Below are positions 1 through 9,500 of a stretch of 64,000 nt of DNA, in pieces. Made by a program: the position numbers and the translations under genes. Numbering within the stretch: the first letter of the stretch is position 1; the number at the start of each line of letters is the position of its first letter. Source of the stretch: JBCBEX01 sp038528235. GTDB taxonomy: Bacteria; Bacteroidota; Rhodothermia; Rhodothermales; Rubricoccaceae. The stretch spans positions 1 to 64,000 of the forward strand of contig JBCBEX010000004.1 in assembly GCA_038528235.1 (NCBI GenBank), in the 5' to 3' direction. The notes under the pieces are model-generated. The model was not told where the DNA came from and searched no databases. It worked only from the letters and a program-made list of their open reading frames with translations.

Positions 1-274
1 CGACCTCGTCGGCCGAGAGGCGCTTTTCCGCGAGCTCGAACGAGATCCGCGTGCGCGTGCTCGGCTCGAAGAAGAGGTTCACCACCGTCACGCCGCGCAG
101 GCTCGGCACGCGCTTGATCGGGCGGTCGAGGACGCTGCGGAACTCGCGCGTAGTGCGGAGCAGGAGCCGGATCTCGGCGGCGGAGTAGGTCTCCAGCCCG
201 AGCAGGTGGCGATGCTGGAGATGTTGGATTTCCGATATCGGATTTCCGATTGGAGAAGAAGACGGGTTGGGCAT
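1..274 (-). CDS. pyrB: Aspartate carbamoyltransferase, N-terminal part (runs off the window)
   Basis: Catalytic subunit of the second step of de novo pyrimidine synthesis (carbamoyl phosphate plus aspartate to carbamoyl aspartate), cytoplasmic. Only the first 91 codons are present. The segment HLLGLETYSAAEIRLLL and the carbamoyl-phosphate motif FFEPSTRTRISFE (Ser-Thr-Arg-Thr-Arg) are diagnostic. I chose the ATG at 274 because no other start lies between it and the conserved region. The first roughly 20 residues (MPNPSSSPIGNPISEIQ) are not family sequence: they are encoded by a heptamer repeat array that straddles the pyrR-pyrB junction. It follows pyrR by 16 bases, so the two are surely co-transcribed. 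Confidence 0.93.
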   Translation of the reverse strand, partial: MPNPSSSPIGNPISEIQHLQHRHLLGLETYSAAEIRLLLRTTREFRSVLDRPIKRVPSLRGVTVVNLFFEPSTRTRISFELAEKRLSADEV

Positions 275-305
275 AGCCAATCGATAATCGTCAATCGTCA
301 ATCTT
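223..305. repeat. Inverted heptamer arrays across the pyrR/pyrB junction
   Basis: Read on the minus strand, 305-277 is a run of 7-base words (GATTGAC, GATTGAC, GATTATC, GATTGGC). 253-223 carries the complementary family (AATCGGA, AATCCGA, TATCGGA, AATCCAA). The two can fold into a stem whose 23-base loop holds the pyrB ATG (272-274). The TGA stop of pyrR (291-293) lies inside the first array, and the second array encodes the start of PyrB. It belongs to the dispersed 7/8-mer array family seen at other junctions of this window. Confidence 0.8.
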
Positions 306-896
306 AGATCGTTCCACGAGCCACACGCCGTCCACGCCGTCGGTCTCGGTGAGGCGGACGCGGACCTCCTCGCCGGGGGTCGTCGGGACGGTGCGGCCCA
401 CGAAGTCGGGGCGGATGGGCAGCTCGCGCAGGCCGCGGTCGATCATGCAGAGGACGCGCACCGAGGCAGGGCGCCCGAGGTCCATCAGCGCGTCGAGCGC
501 GGCGCGGGTGGTGCGGCCCGTGTAGACGACATCGTCCACGAGGACGAGGCGGCGGTCGTAGACGTCGAACGGGATATCCGTCGGCTGGACGACGGGCTGA
601 CGAAGGCGGCGGCGGAAGTCGTCGCGGTAGAGCGTCGCGTCGAGCTTGCCGAAGGGCAGCGCGAGCCCCTCAAAGGCCTCGATTTTGGCGCGGAGGCGGG
701 CGGCGAGGAAGACGCCGCGCGTCTGCATGCCCACGAGCGCGAGGCGGTCGCCCGGCTCCGCGTCGTCGTCGAGGTGCTCCACGATCTGCCGCGCGAGGCG
801 GTTGAGCGTGCGGTCGAGGTCGTCCGCGTCCATGAGGTGCGCCTTGACGCGGTCCCCTGGGGACAGTGTGAGGTCCGTCGAAGCAGGGCGGTCCAT
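291..896 (-). CDS. pyrR: PyrR bifunctional pyr-operon regulator / uracil phosphoribosyltransferase
   Basis: PyrR senses UMP/UTP and in many bacteria binds pyr leader RNA; it also has weak uracil phosphoribosyltransferase activity. The PRPP-binding loop LVLVDDVVYTGRTTRAALDAL and the upstream segments LALVGMQTRGVFLA and DIPFDVYDRRLVLVDDV are typical. The ATG at 896 gives 201 residues, slightly longer than the usual 180; the frame stays open to a TTG at 941, and a start at Met-22 (MDADDLDR) is also possible. pyrB follows directly. I see no classical PyrR-binding leader in the 109 bases upstream, so attenuation control cannot be shown here. The last residues (KIDD) and the stop codon are built from a repeat array. 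Confidence 0.93.
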   Translation of the reverse strand: MDRPASTDLTLSPGDRVKAHLMDADDLDRTLNRLARQIVEHLDDDAEPGDRLALVGMQTRGVFLAARLRAKIEAFEGLALPFGKLDATLYRDDFRRRLRQPVVQPTDIPFDVYDRRLVLVDDVVYTGRTTRAALDALMDLGRPASVRVLCMIDRGLRELPIRPDFVGRTVPTTPGEEVRVRLTETDGVDGVWLVERSKIDD

Positions 897-1005
897 GGAA
901 GGCGACAGGGCGGTGAGGCAACGGGCAGGCAGCGGCGACAAGCTACGTATCGAGGACCCGTTGAGACGCTGCAGCCACGCCGTAGGTGCACGCTAGCCGC
1001 TGCGC

Positions 1006-2646
1006 TCAGCTCCGCGTGACGAGGTGCCAGAGGAAGCGCAACTCCGGGCGCGTGGCGGCGGCAATGAAGCCGAGCGTGAGGATGCCCAACGCAAACGGTA
1101 CGGCGAAGCCGAGGCCGAGTGCGCGTCCAAGCGGTACCCGCGCCACCCCGCCGAGGTCGACTAGCGCGCGGAGCTGCCCAACGAGCTCCGCCACGGCCCA
1201 CATCCCGAGCAACCCGAGCGCCCACACGGCCAGGCTCAGGCTGGGCGGCTGCGATGCGAGCACCATCGCCGCAAAGAGCAGCACTAGCACGGGCCAGCGT
1301 GCCCACACCGTCAGCGTGAGGGCCTGCGCGGGCAGCAGCCGGTTCGCGCGGGCGAGCACGGCCATCAGCACGACGTTGAACAGCTGCGCCAGCGCGTAGA
1401 GGCTCGCCAGGACGATCACGAGCAGCATCGACTGCTGGAGCAGCGTGTTGAGCCCCCGCAGCACGTTGGGCGGCAGCCCCGCCACGAGCAGCCCGAGCAC
1501 GTCGGTCTGCCCGAGCGTCCGCAGCGCGATCGCCCAGATCACGCCGACCCCGAGCGCGAGCACGCCCGCCATCGCCGCGGTCGGCCAGCCCTCGACGCCG
1601 CGCGAGCGCCGGACGGCATCCTGATACATCGATGGGCGGACGACGTGCTCTGTGGCGAGCACCTGGAAGGTCGGCGTAAGCCAGTAGAGGTAGGCGAGCG
1701 CCAGCACGAGCAGCCAGCCGACCATCACGAGGAGCGAGGGACGCTGTCCAGCCGGGGTCACGCCCGCATCGATGGCGAAAAGCGTCTGCTGCCCTGTGAA
1801 GAGCCCACTGGCCACACCCAGAGCCGGGCGTGGCCGACCATCGCCGTCGTGCAGGCCGTATTCCGTCGCGCTGACGCTGGTGGCGAGGAGCGCTCCCTCC
1901 TGCCCAGAGTCGCGCCAGCGGTAGGCGAGCAGCACCCACGGCGCTGCGTCGAGCGCCGCGCGGAGGTGGGTTTCGAGTTCGCGCGCCTGCGCCTCAGCGG
2001 AGGCGGGCACGGCATGGCCGCCGTCGCGCCCCGGACGCACCGCAGCCCCGACGGCGAGCCCGACCGGCACGTCCGACCGGGCGCGCCAGCGCCCCATCAA
2101 CGCGGCCGGGTCGGCGTTCAAGGCATCGAAGAGGACGGCGTCTACTTCGTCGGCGCATGCGTCGTCTTCGACGAAGCGCGAGACGTAGTAGGTCGTCGCG
2201 CCGGGCGGCCCGCTCTCGCGCACGAGGCGCTGGAGCCGCGCGAAGTAAACGCACGCGGCCGGATCGCTCGTGTCGCTGCCAACGGCCAGGCCAAAGTGCC
2301 GCGCCGACGGGTGCGCCGCGCTCCGAGCAAGCGCATCGGCGAGGGTGCGTTCTGCAAAGGCGAGGGTGTCGCGCAGCCGCACCGCAGGCAGCGTGCGGAT
2401 CGGGAGGTCCTGGTAGAGCACGAGCCCCCGACGCGACGCCGCGTCCAGCACGAACTCCTGCTCGACCACGCCGGTGCGAACCACCCGGACGCCCGCCTGC
2501 GCCATCGCCGCGAGGTCATCGAGCGCCTGCACCGAGTCGGCGGGCACGTCCCACACAACGCCCACAGGCACCGACGGCTGCGCCAGGGCGCACAGCGGCG
2601 CGACAAGCAACGGGACAAGGACGAGCAGAGGGAATAGCCAGCGCAT
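1006..2646 (-). CDS. Hypothetical membrane protein with an extracytoplasmic N-terminal domain
   Basis: 546 residues starting at MRWLFPLL. A signal peptide (residues 1 to about 22, ending CALAQ) is followed by an extracytoplasmic domain of about 290 residues. Its alternating hydrophobic strands and helices (VGVVWDVPADSV, GVRVVRTGVVEQ, HFGLAVGSD, VLLAYRWRDSG) suggest a TIM-barrel-like fold. A membrane domain of about six helices then runs to the C-terminus. I do not recognise a named family, and glycosidase-like activity would be a guess. It starts 20 bases after the stop of the histidine kinase gene and is probably co-transcribed with it. Confidence 0.75.
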   Translation of the reverse strand: MRWLFPLLVLVPLLVAPLCALAQPSVPVGVVWDVPADSVQALDDLAAMAQAGVRVVRTGVVEQEFVLDAASRRGLVLYQDLPIRTLPAVRLRDTLAFAERTLADALARSAAHPSARHFGLAVGSDTSDPAACVYFARLQRLVRESGPPGATTYYVSRFVEDDACADEVDAVLFDALNADPAALMGRWRARSDVPVGLAVGAAVRPGRDGGHAVPASAEAQARELETHLRAALDAAPWVLLAYRWRDSGQEGALLATSVSATEYGLHDGDGRPRPALGVASGLFTGQQTLFAIDAGVTPAGQRPSLLVMVGWLLVLALAYLYWLTPTFQVLATEHVVRPSMYQDAVRRSRGVEGWPTAAMAGVLALGVGVIWAIALRTLGQTDVLGLLVAGLPPNVLRGLNTLLQQSMLLVIVLASLYALAQLFNVVLMAVLARANRLLPAQALTLTVWARWPVLVLLFAAMVLASQPPSLSLAVWALGLLGMWAVAELVGQLRALVDLGGVARVPLGRALGLGFAVPFALGILTLGFIAAATRPELRFLWHLVTRS

Positions 2647-2666
2647 GCCGAAAGCTACGTCGCCAC

Positions 2667-3992
2667 TCACCCCGCTTCTGCCGAGTCGGGTGCGTCGGTC
2701 GGCAGCGTCAGCACAAAGGTCGCCCCGCCGCCCGGCGTCGGCTCTACGTCCAGCGCACCGCCGTGGCCCTGCGTCACGATGTCGTAGCTCAGGCTCAGCC
2801 CCAGCCCGATGCCTTGACCGGCGGGCTTGGTGGTGAAAAACGGCTCGAACACCTTCCCGTGCAGGTCGTCCGCCACGCCAGGCCCGTTGTCGCTCACCCG
2901 CACCTCGACGCGGCCCGCGTGGCGCTGGGTCGTCACCGTCACGCGGGCATGGGCATCGGGCGACGCCGCCTCGGCGAGCGCGTCGGTATCGGCGAGCGCG
3001 TCGAAGGCGTTGCCGAGCAGGTTGAGCAGCACCCGCCCGATCTCCTGCGGGGCCAGGTCCACCGTTCCCACCTCCGCGTCGAAGTCGCGGACGATCTCGA
3101 CGCCAAAGCCTGGATCGCGGGCACGCGCCCCGTGCCAGGCCAGGTCGATGTGCTGGTCGACGAGCGCGTTGAGGTCGGTCGGCTGGCGGGCGCTCTCACC
3201 CGTGCGGGCATGGTCGAGCATCGCCCGGACGATGCCGTCGGCGCGGCGCGCGTGCGCCTCGATACGCTCGGCGTGTACGCGGAGGTCGGCCTGCAGGGCC
3301 TCGGCCTCTTCGGGGTCGTCCTCGGCCTCCAGGTCGTCGAGCAGTTCGCGCGAGAGCGCGGCGAAGTTGGTGACGAAGTTGAGCGGGTTCTTGATCTCGT
3401 GCGCGACGCCCGCCGTGAGCATGCCCAGCGAGGCCATCTTCTCCTGCTGCACGAGCCGCGCCTGCGCCGCCTTTAGGTCCGCGAGCGACTGGTTCAACTC
3501 CGCCGTCCGTCGCTCGACCAGCCGTTCGAGGTCGCGGTTGCGCCGTTCGAGCGCGCTGGCGAGCGTCGCCCCTGGATCGAGGATGGGGTCTTCCACCGAG
3601 AAGTGCGAGTGCGCCAGCCGCCAGCGTCCGTCGAGTTGTTCCAGCACAAACGTGTAGCGTGGCTCGATGGTGTGCTCCTCCGGCTCCGCGTGAATGACCA
3701 CGCGCAGCTGCCCCGTCACGATAGCGAGGTCGTTCCGCACCCGCCGCACATCGACCCAGGCCTCGTCGTAGGTGGTCGCATACGGCATCTGCCCTTGCTC
3801 GATGCGGATGCTCTCGACGAAGGACGATGGATCGGTGTAGAAGTCTTCAGGGCCACTACCCAGGCCCGCAAAGTGCGGTGCGAGGAGGGTGTACAGCCGG
3901 TCCAGCGCCTCAGGCTCCTCTGCGCTGAGCGTCTGAAAAATGTCGACTACAGCCTCCACGACCTCGGCGTCGCGCTCGGCGTCATAGAGCAT
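2667..3992 (-). CDS. Soluble sensor histidine kinase with an N-terminal SnoaL/NTF2-like domain
   Basis: 441 residues. Residues 1 to about 140 resemble a SnoaL-3/NTF2-like cone (DLAIVTGQLRVVIH, TFVLEQLDGRWRLAHSHFS). A coiled coil (about 145-185, ERRNRDLERLVERRTAEL) joins this to the kinase core. The H box AHEIKNPLNFVTNF holds the phospho-accepting His, and the N box (LLNLLGNAFDA), G1 (DNGPGV) and G2 (GQGIGLGLSL) boxes are intact. No membrane segment is visible, so it probably senses a cytoplasmic ligand in the NTF2 pocket. No response regulator is adjacent; the gene downstream encodes a membrane protein. ATG at 3992. Confidence 0.92.
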   Translation of the reverse strand: MLYDAERDAEVVEAVVDIFQTLSAEEPEALDRLYTLLAPHFAGLGSGPEDFYTDPSSFVESIRIEQGQMPYATTYDEAWVDVRRVRNDLAIVTGQLRVVIHAEPEEHTIEPRYTFVLEQLDGRWRLAHSHFSVEDPILDPGATLASALERRNRDLERLVERRTAELNQSLADLKAAQARLVQQEKMASLGMLTAGVAHEIKNPLNFVTNFAALSRELLDDLEAEDDPEEAEALQADLRVHAERIEAHARRADGIVRAMLDHARTGESARQPTDLNALVDQHIDLAWHGARARDPGFGVEIVRDFDAEVGTVDLAPQEIGRVLLNLLGNAFDALADTDALAEAASPDAHARVTVTTQRHAGRVEVRVSDNGPGVADDLHGKVFEPFFTTKPAGQGIGLGLSLSYDIVTQGHGGALDVEPTPGGGATFVLTLPTDAPDSAEAG

Positions 3993-4055
3993 GGCAGGAA
4001 AACACGGCGAACGATTGAGGGCAGTGTGGTCCCCATGATAAACCGTTGAGACTTA

Positions 4056-5027
4056 TCAATCCCCGCCAAACGCGCCCGCATCTACGTCTGTCAGAAAGGC
4101 GATGAGCCCCGCGAAGTAGCGCTCCATGTCGTCGTACTGTGCGAGGTGGCTGCCGTCGGGGCAGTGGAGGTGGCGCCCGCGCTGCACCTGCGTCGCCATC
4201 CACGCCATGTGCTCGGGGTTCATCGTGTCGTGGGCAGCGCCGATGGTAAGCGTCGGGACCGAAATCTGCGCGAGGTCGGCCGTCCGGTCCCACGACTCCA
4301 GCTTGCCGATGACGCCGAACTCGCTCGGTCCCTGCATCGGCACATAGACGGCCGGGTTGAGGTGATTGAGCGAGCGAAGGACCGGCTCGGGCCAGTCCTC
4401 CGGCGACATCCGGAGCACGTGCTTGGGATAGTAGTGCGTCATCAGCAGCGCCTCGTAGCGCGGGTTCTCGTAGTCACTGGCGTCTTCGAGCGCGCGTACC
4501 TCGGCGAGCACGTCAGGCGGGAGCTGCGGTCCGAGCACCTCAGCGGCGTAGCGGTTGTAGGCCGGGATACTCGCCATCATGTTCGAGACGATGAGTCCCT
4601 TGAGGTGCTGCTGGTAGGCGAACGCGTACTCCAGCGCGAGCAGGCCACCCCACGACTGCCCGAAGAGGAAGAAGTTGTCCGGCGTCAGCCCGAGCGCCTG
4701 GCGGACCTGCTCCACCTCCTCGACGAAGCGGGACGTCTCCCAGAGGCGGTCGTCGTCGGGCTGGTCACTGTAGTGCGAGCCGAGTTGGTCGTAGTAGTAG
4801 AACTCGATGCCCGCCGCTGGAAAGAAGCTGTCGAAGACCTCGTAGAGTTCGTGCGTCATGCCGGGGCCGCCGTGGAGCAGCAGCACCTTGATGCGCGGGT
4901 TGTTGCCCACGCGCTTCGTCCAGACGCGGAAGGTGCCATGCGGCGTGGTGACAGGGAGCATCCGGACGCCGCCGGTCAGGATGTCGGTACGGTCGGTTCG
5001 GTCGAAGTAGGTAGCGAGACGATCCAT
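4056..5027 (-). CDS. Alpha/beta hydrolase, proline iminopeptidase-like
   Basis: 323 residues from MDRLATYF. Motifs of the prolyl aminopeptidase / proline amide hydrolase family: oxyanion segment LLLHGGPGMTHELY, nucleophile elbow FGQSWGGLLALEYA (Ser), acid region GAAHDTMNPEHM (Asp) and the catalytic His in CPDGSHLAQYDD. It probably removes N-terminal proline or acts on proline amides; no signal peptide is visible, so it should be cytoplasmic. It lies downstream of the SusC/SusD pair but behind a strong terminator hairpin. A role in using imported peptides is therefore only suggested by position. Confidence 0.9.
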   Translation of the reverse strand: MDRLATYFDRTDRTDILTGGVRMLPVTTPHGTFRVWTKRVGNNPRIKVLLLHGGPGMTHELYEVFDSFFPAAGIEFYYYDQLGSHYSDQPDDDRLWETSRFVEEVEQVRQALGLTPDNFFLFGQSWGGLLALEYAFAYQQHLKGLIVSNMMASIPAYNRYAAEVLGPQLPPDVLAEVRALEDASDYENPRYEALLMTHYYPKHVLRMSPEDWPEPVLRSLNHLNPAVYVPMQGPSEFGVIGKLESWDRTADLAQISVPTLTIGAAHDTMNPEHMAWMATQVQRGRHLHCPDGSHLAQYDDMERYFAGLIAFLTDVDAGAFGGD

Positions 5028-5055
5028 GGCGCGGGTGAGGTCAGGGGGGCGGGTA

Positions 5056-5091
5056 GCAAAAGCCCCACCGCCGGCGTGCGGCGATGGGGCT
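5056..5091 (-). terminator. Intrinsic terminator after susD
   Basis: AGCCCCACCGCC (5061-5072) pairs with GGCGATGGGGCT (5080-5091) with one mismatch. On the minus strand the hairpin is followed by TTTTGCTACC. It lies 27 bases past the susD stop, so it most likely ends the SusC/SusD transcript. Confidence 0.8.
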
Positions 5092-5118
5092 GGACATGCA
5101 TGGCTGAGCGAGGCAGAT

Positions 5119-6456
5119 CTAGCTGCCCACGTTCTCGGTAGCCGGGATGGGGAAGCGGTCCCACACGTCGTCGCCCTCGCGGTCGATGGGGAGCGTGCCG
5201 AGGCGATCGTAGCGGCGGACGTCCACCCAGCGATGGCCCTCGCCGTAGAGCTCGTAGCGCCGTTGGCGCAGCATCTCGTCGATGACGGCGCCCTGCGAGG
5301 CCTCGCCGGTGTAGTCACCCAGGCCTACCGCGGTGCGGATCGTGTTGAGGTCAGCGATGGCCCCGGCGAGGTCTCCCGTCTGGGCACGCGCCTCGGCGCG
5401 GAGCAGCACGAGTTCGGCGTTACGCGCGATCGGAATGCCGTCCACGTTCGACTTATAGACAAAGAAGCCGAACTGTGTGGAGAGCCCGTCGAAGGTCGCG
5501 GTGGCAGGCTCTCCATCACCGTTGGTGCGGAGTTGCACCTTGTCGAGGCGCCCATCGGTTTCGGTGATATCAGCAGCGTAGCTGGGGTGGGCCAGAATCG
5601 CATCGCTCACGTCACTCGACGGGGCCAGAAAGAACGGGTTCGTGATGTCGCCACTACCCGTCGAGAAGACATGGAAGGCGCCCTCCGTGAGCCCTGCCCC
5701 CCCGATGCCGTCCACGTCGAAGGCGCTGTCCAAGATGGACAGTACCTCGGTGAAGTTGCCCTGGTAAGCGGCTACGCGGGCTGCAAGAGCACGGTTGGCA
5801 AAGGCTATATCGGTGATACCGAAGAACGCATCGCCTCCATCTAGGTCGCCATCGGCCTCGTTGAGGAGAGCTGCGATCTGACCAAGCGATTCACCGTAGC
5901 TGAGCACGGGCCCAGCTGCATCCTCGCCGGGCGAGATGAAGCGAAGGCCGTTTTCAAACGTCAGGTTCAGGTTGAGGAGGTACTGGTAGGCCTGCCATGT
6001 CTTAGCAAAGCCTCGCACGTAGTCGGCTTCGGCCTCGGTGAGACGTTCGCCGTCGGCGCTTGCGTTGAGGTCCGCCAGTTGGAGCAGGATGTTGGCGTTT
6101 CTGATGGTACGATACCGGGCATTCCAGGGTCGCGTGGTATAGAACGTATTGGCATCGAGAATCGACGACGCCTTACCGAGGAGGTCGCCAGTGAAGCGCG
6201 GGTCTGCCGAACTAGTCCGCCAGTACTCACGGCCAATCACACCGACGTTCACGAGGTAGAGGTCGATGTCGACACGGGAGGAGGCTTCCACGCCGGCTGC
6301 GACCGCGAGGATGTTATCCCGGCTGGGGTTGTTGAGCACGTCCTCCAGGGCCGGGCCGTTGGGGTTGGCCTCGTCGTCGATCGAGAAGAGATCGCAGCCG
6401 ACGAGGCTGCCCGCGATGAGCAGCACCACGAGGGCGCGTAGTGATAATGTGGTCAT
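5119..6456 (-). CDS. SusD/RagB-family outer-membrane nutrient-binding lipoprotein
   Basis: 445 residues. It starts with a lipoprotein signal peptide (MTTLSLRALVVLLIAGSLVGC, lipobox LVGC); the mature protein would be tethered at the outer face of the outer membrane and act as the lid of the SusC channel. SusD hallmarks: NPSRDN near the N-terminus, YRTIRNANILLQ, the helical TPR-like middle, RNAELVLLRAEARAQTG and the C-terminal RQRRYELYGEGHRWVDVRRYDRLG. The start was placed at 6456 because it fits the signal peptide. It follows susC by 58 bases. The ligand cannot be inferred because no glycosidase is present nearby. Confidence 0.95.
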   Translation of the reverse strand: MTTLSLRALVVLLIAGSLVGCDLFSIDDEANPNGPALEDVLNNPSRDNILAVAAGVEASSRVDIDLYLVNVGVIGREYWRTSSADPRFTGDLLGKASSILDANTFYTTRPWNARYRTIRNANILLQLADLNASADGERLTEAEADYVRGFAKTWQAYQYLLNLNLTFENGLRFISPGEDAAGPVLSYGESLGQIAALLNEADGDLDGGDAFFGITDIAFANRALAARVAAYQGNFTEVLSILDSAFDVDGIGGAGLTEGAFHVFSTGSGDITNPFFLAPSSDVSDAILAHPSYAADITETDGRLDKVQLRTNGDGEPATATFDGLSTQFGFFVYKSNVDGIPIARNAELVLLRAEARAQTGDLAGAIADLNTIRTAVGLGDYTGEASQGAVIDEMLRQRRYELYGEGHRWVDVRRYDRLGTLPIDREGDDVWDRFPIPATENVGS

Positions 6457-6514
6457 GGGTTTCAAGAGCGTAAGCAGTCGATGAAGAGCAAGGACTCGGG
6501 ACATCGCCCGCGGC

Positions 6515-9500
6515 CTAGAGGCCAAAGTTGAGGTGGAAGAGGAAGCTCCGCGACGTGGGGAAAGGCGTCACCTCGACGCCGGTCGCGACGGGCTGCGTAC
6601 CGAAGTTGTTGACCTCAGGGTCGTAGCTCTTGTAGGGCGTGATAATAATCGGGTTGTTCGCCGAGACACCCACGCTGAGGTTGCGCACGTAGGGCAGCAT
6701 GCCCCCGATGGCCTCTTGGGGCACCGTGTAGTACAGTCCAATCTCACGGATCTTGAGGTAGGACGCATCCTGGACGAACTGCTGTGCGGACACGCCAAAC
6801 GCGGCTGCGCGCGCGGCTCCGCCCGGTTCGTCGAGGTCGGGGCTGGTGCCATTGAGGTCGGTAAGAAGCTCAGAGAGGTTGATGTTGTCCCCGCCCTTCT
6901 TCCAGTGGGCGAAGATGGTTAGCCGCAGGTTGCGGAAGAGGGTGATGTCGTTGAGGAACGACATCTGGAAGTCCGGGTCGGTATCGCCGAGCACGAACGT
7001 CCCATCATCCGCAGCACCGTCGCCATCTCTGTCGTCGATACCGACGATTTGCGTCGGGCTCTTGCCCTCCTCGATTTGGATTTGCCCGAAGGTGGCACCG
7101 AAACCACCGCCGAGGGCACGGAAGGGCGGTACTGTCAGCTCGGTCACCTCGGCGTTGTTCGTCCAGAAGCTCGTCCGCGTCACCCACCGAACCGTAGATG
7201 TGTTGACCGGGATCAGGCTCAGTCCAATCTCGATGCCGGTGTTGGTGAGTTGACCACCGTTAAACGTCTCGAGCGTAAAGCCAGACGACGGCTCGACCTC
7301 ACGTGTGAGCAGGAGGTCGTCAATCACCTTGCGGTAGACGGTGAACTCAAGGCTGGCGCGCCCGTCGAAGCCGGAGACGTCGAAGCCACCTTCGATCTCG
7401 CTTGCGCGCTCCGGCTCTACGTCGGCGAAGCCGCGCTGGCCGCTGATCGTGAGGCCGACGCCTCCCCCGATCGAAGTCGGGTTGAAAATGGTGAACTTGG
7501 ATCCGAACGGGGCCGTGTTGCCGGTCTGCCCAAACGCCAGGCGCAGCTTGAGCTGATCGATAGTCTGAGTGGTCCAGAAGGGGAACTCCGCGACGTTGAC
7601 GGCGAGGGATGCCTTCGGATAGAAGTAGAGCTGGTCTACGTCGCCGTTGAGCGAGGAGCGTTCGGCGCGGAAGCCAAGCGTACCAACCAAGCGATCGGCA
7701 TAGTTGATCTCTTCCTGTACGAAGAACGCACGATCGTCTTGGGTGAGCCGCGTCTGGTTCGTCTGAAGCGAGGCTGCCTGGTCCACGTTGAACTGGTCGG
7801 GGATCAGTCCGGCCGCAGCACTTGTGACGACGTCTTGGTCTTGCGTGAAGGCAGTAAAGCCGACCTGCGTGGTAAAGAAGAGGTCGGGCTCAGGCAACGA
7901 AAGCGTGTGCACAAGAGCGCCGCGCACGTTCGCATTCAAGTTGTTAGTGCGCCCCTGGATGCTCTGCCCAACAAGTCCGCCCGAGTCGCGCTCGTCGTCG
8001 TAGAACTGGAGTTCGCGTGGGAAGCGGGCGTCCTGGTCGAGGCTAAAGTAGTCGACACCACCCTCCACGATTGCCTGGAGACCTTGGGTGTTCTGCTGGA
8101 AGATGTTGTAGGTGACGCGCGCTGAGGAAAGCACACGGTTGTTCGTCTCCTCGATCGTCGACAAGTCACGCGTCTGGAACGGGTTCGACGCGTTGAGGGG
8201 ATGGTCGGGGTACGTCCCATCCCCATTGGGAAGCACATCGAGGAAGCTCGGTGTGGACGTGAGCGAGACGCCGAAGGTCGTACCGGAGTTGTCGTTGCCG
8301 GTGAGACCGCGGCGGGCGGTCGAGCGAATGTAGTTCGCCGTCACGTCAGCGGAGAACTTGCTCGAGAAGCGGTGCGTGAGGTTGACGCGCACGGACTGCT
8401 TCTCGTAGCCCGTGTTCTCGATGATGCCCTCGTCGTCCTTGATGAGACCCGACACGAAGAACTGCGTGCGGTCGTTTCCGCCGGAGGCGGAAAGCGATGT
8501 CGTTGAGAGCAACCCTTCGTTCCCGTAGAACTCCTCTTCGTAGTCCGTGAACGCTCCACCCGTCTGGTTGAACAGGTCGCGGATCGCCTGCTGGCCCGCT
8601 TCAATCTGAGCGATCTCCTCCGGGGTGGCACCGGGCTCTGGATCGTCTGGGCCGTAGGTGTCGACCGCCGTCTCTTCCGTGAATCGCCGTGTGCCGACTT
8701 TGTTGGCGATGGTCGTGAAGCCGAGCGACTGGCGGACGCTGAACTGGACACCGCCGCCTGCATTGCCGCGCTTGGTCTGGATAATGACCACCCCGTTGGA
8801 GGCGCGCGCGCCGTAAATCGCTGCCGCCGACGGTCCCTTCAGGATCTCGATCGACTCGACGTCCTCCGGGTTCAGGTCTGCGATGCGATTGGCCGGGTTG
8901 TCCTGGCTGGAGGCGTTGCCACCGGCCGCCGCCGCCGTGACGGCGTTGACGCCGTTCGAGATCGCGTCGTTGTTAAGGATCACGCCGTCGACAATGAAGA
9001 GCGGCTGGCTCTCGCCGTTGATCGTCGTGATGCCGCGCAGCTTGACCGCGATGCCCCCACCGGGCGCGCCGGTGTTCGAGGTGATGACGCCCCCTGTGAT
9101 CTTCCCGCTGATCGCGCCGTCGAGCGTCTGCGGCGTCGAGATCTCGGCGAGTTCGCGCGCGGAGATCGTCTCGACGGAACTGGCGAGGTTGGAGCGCTTC
9201 ACCGACGAGGCGAGGCCGCTCACGACCACCTCGTCGATGCCGAGCACGTCTTCCTGGAGACGGATGTCGAGCGTGATGGTCCCCGAGGCCTCGGGAATGC
9301 TCACCTCGCGCGTGCGGTACCCCACGAAGGTGACTTCGAGGAGACTCGCTGCAGGGGTGAGCTGGAGCTCGTAGCGCCCGTTCACGTCGGTCGTGGTCCC
9401 GATCTGGGTGCCGACGATGCGGACGTTGGCGCCGGGCAGCGTCTCGCCGGTCTCGGCGTCGGTGACTTGGCCGCTCACCGTGAGCGGTGTGTCCTGGGCC

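Noticed and set aside
897..1005. PyrR-binding attenuator upstream of pyrR
   Set aside because: No PyrR-binding stem-loop consensus or terminator/antiterminator pair could be seen.
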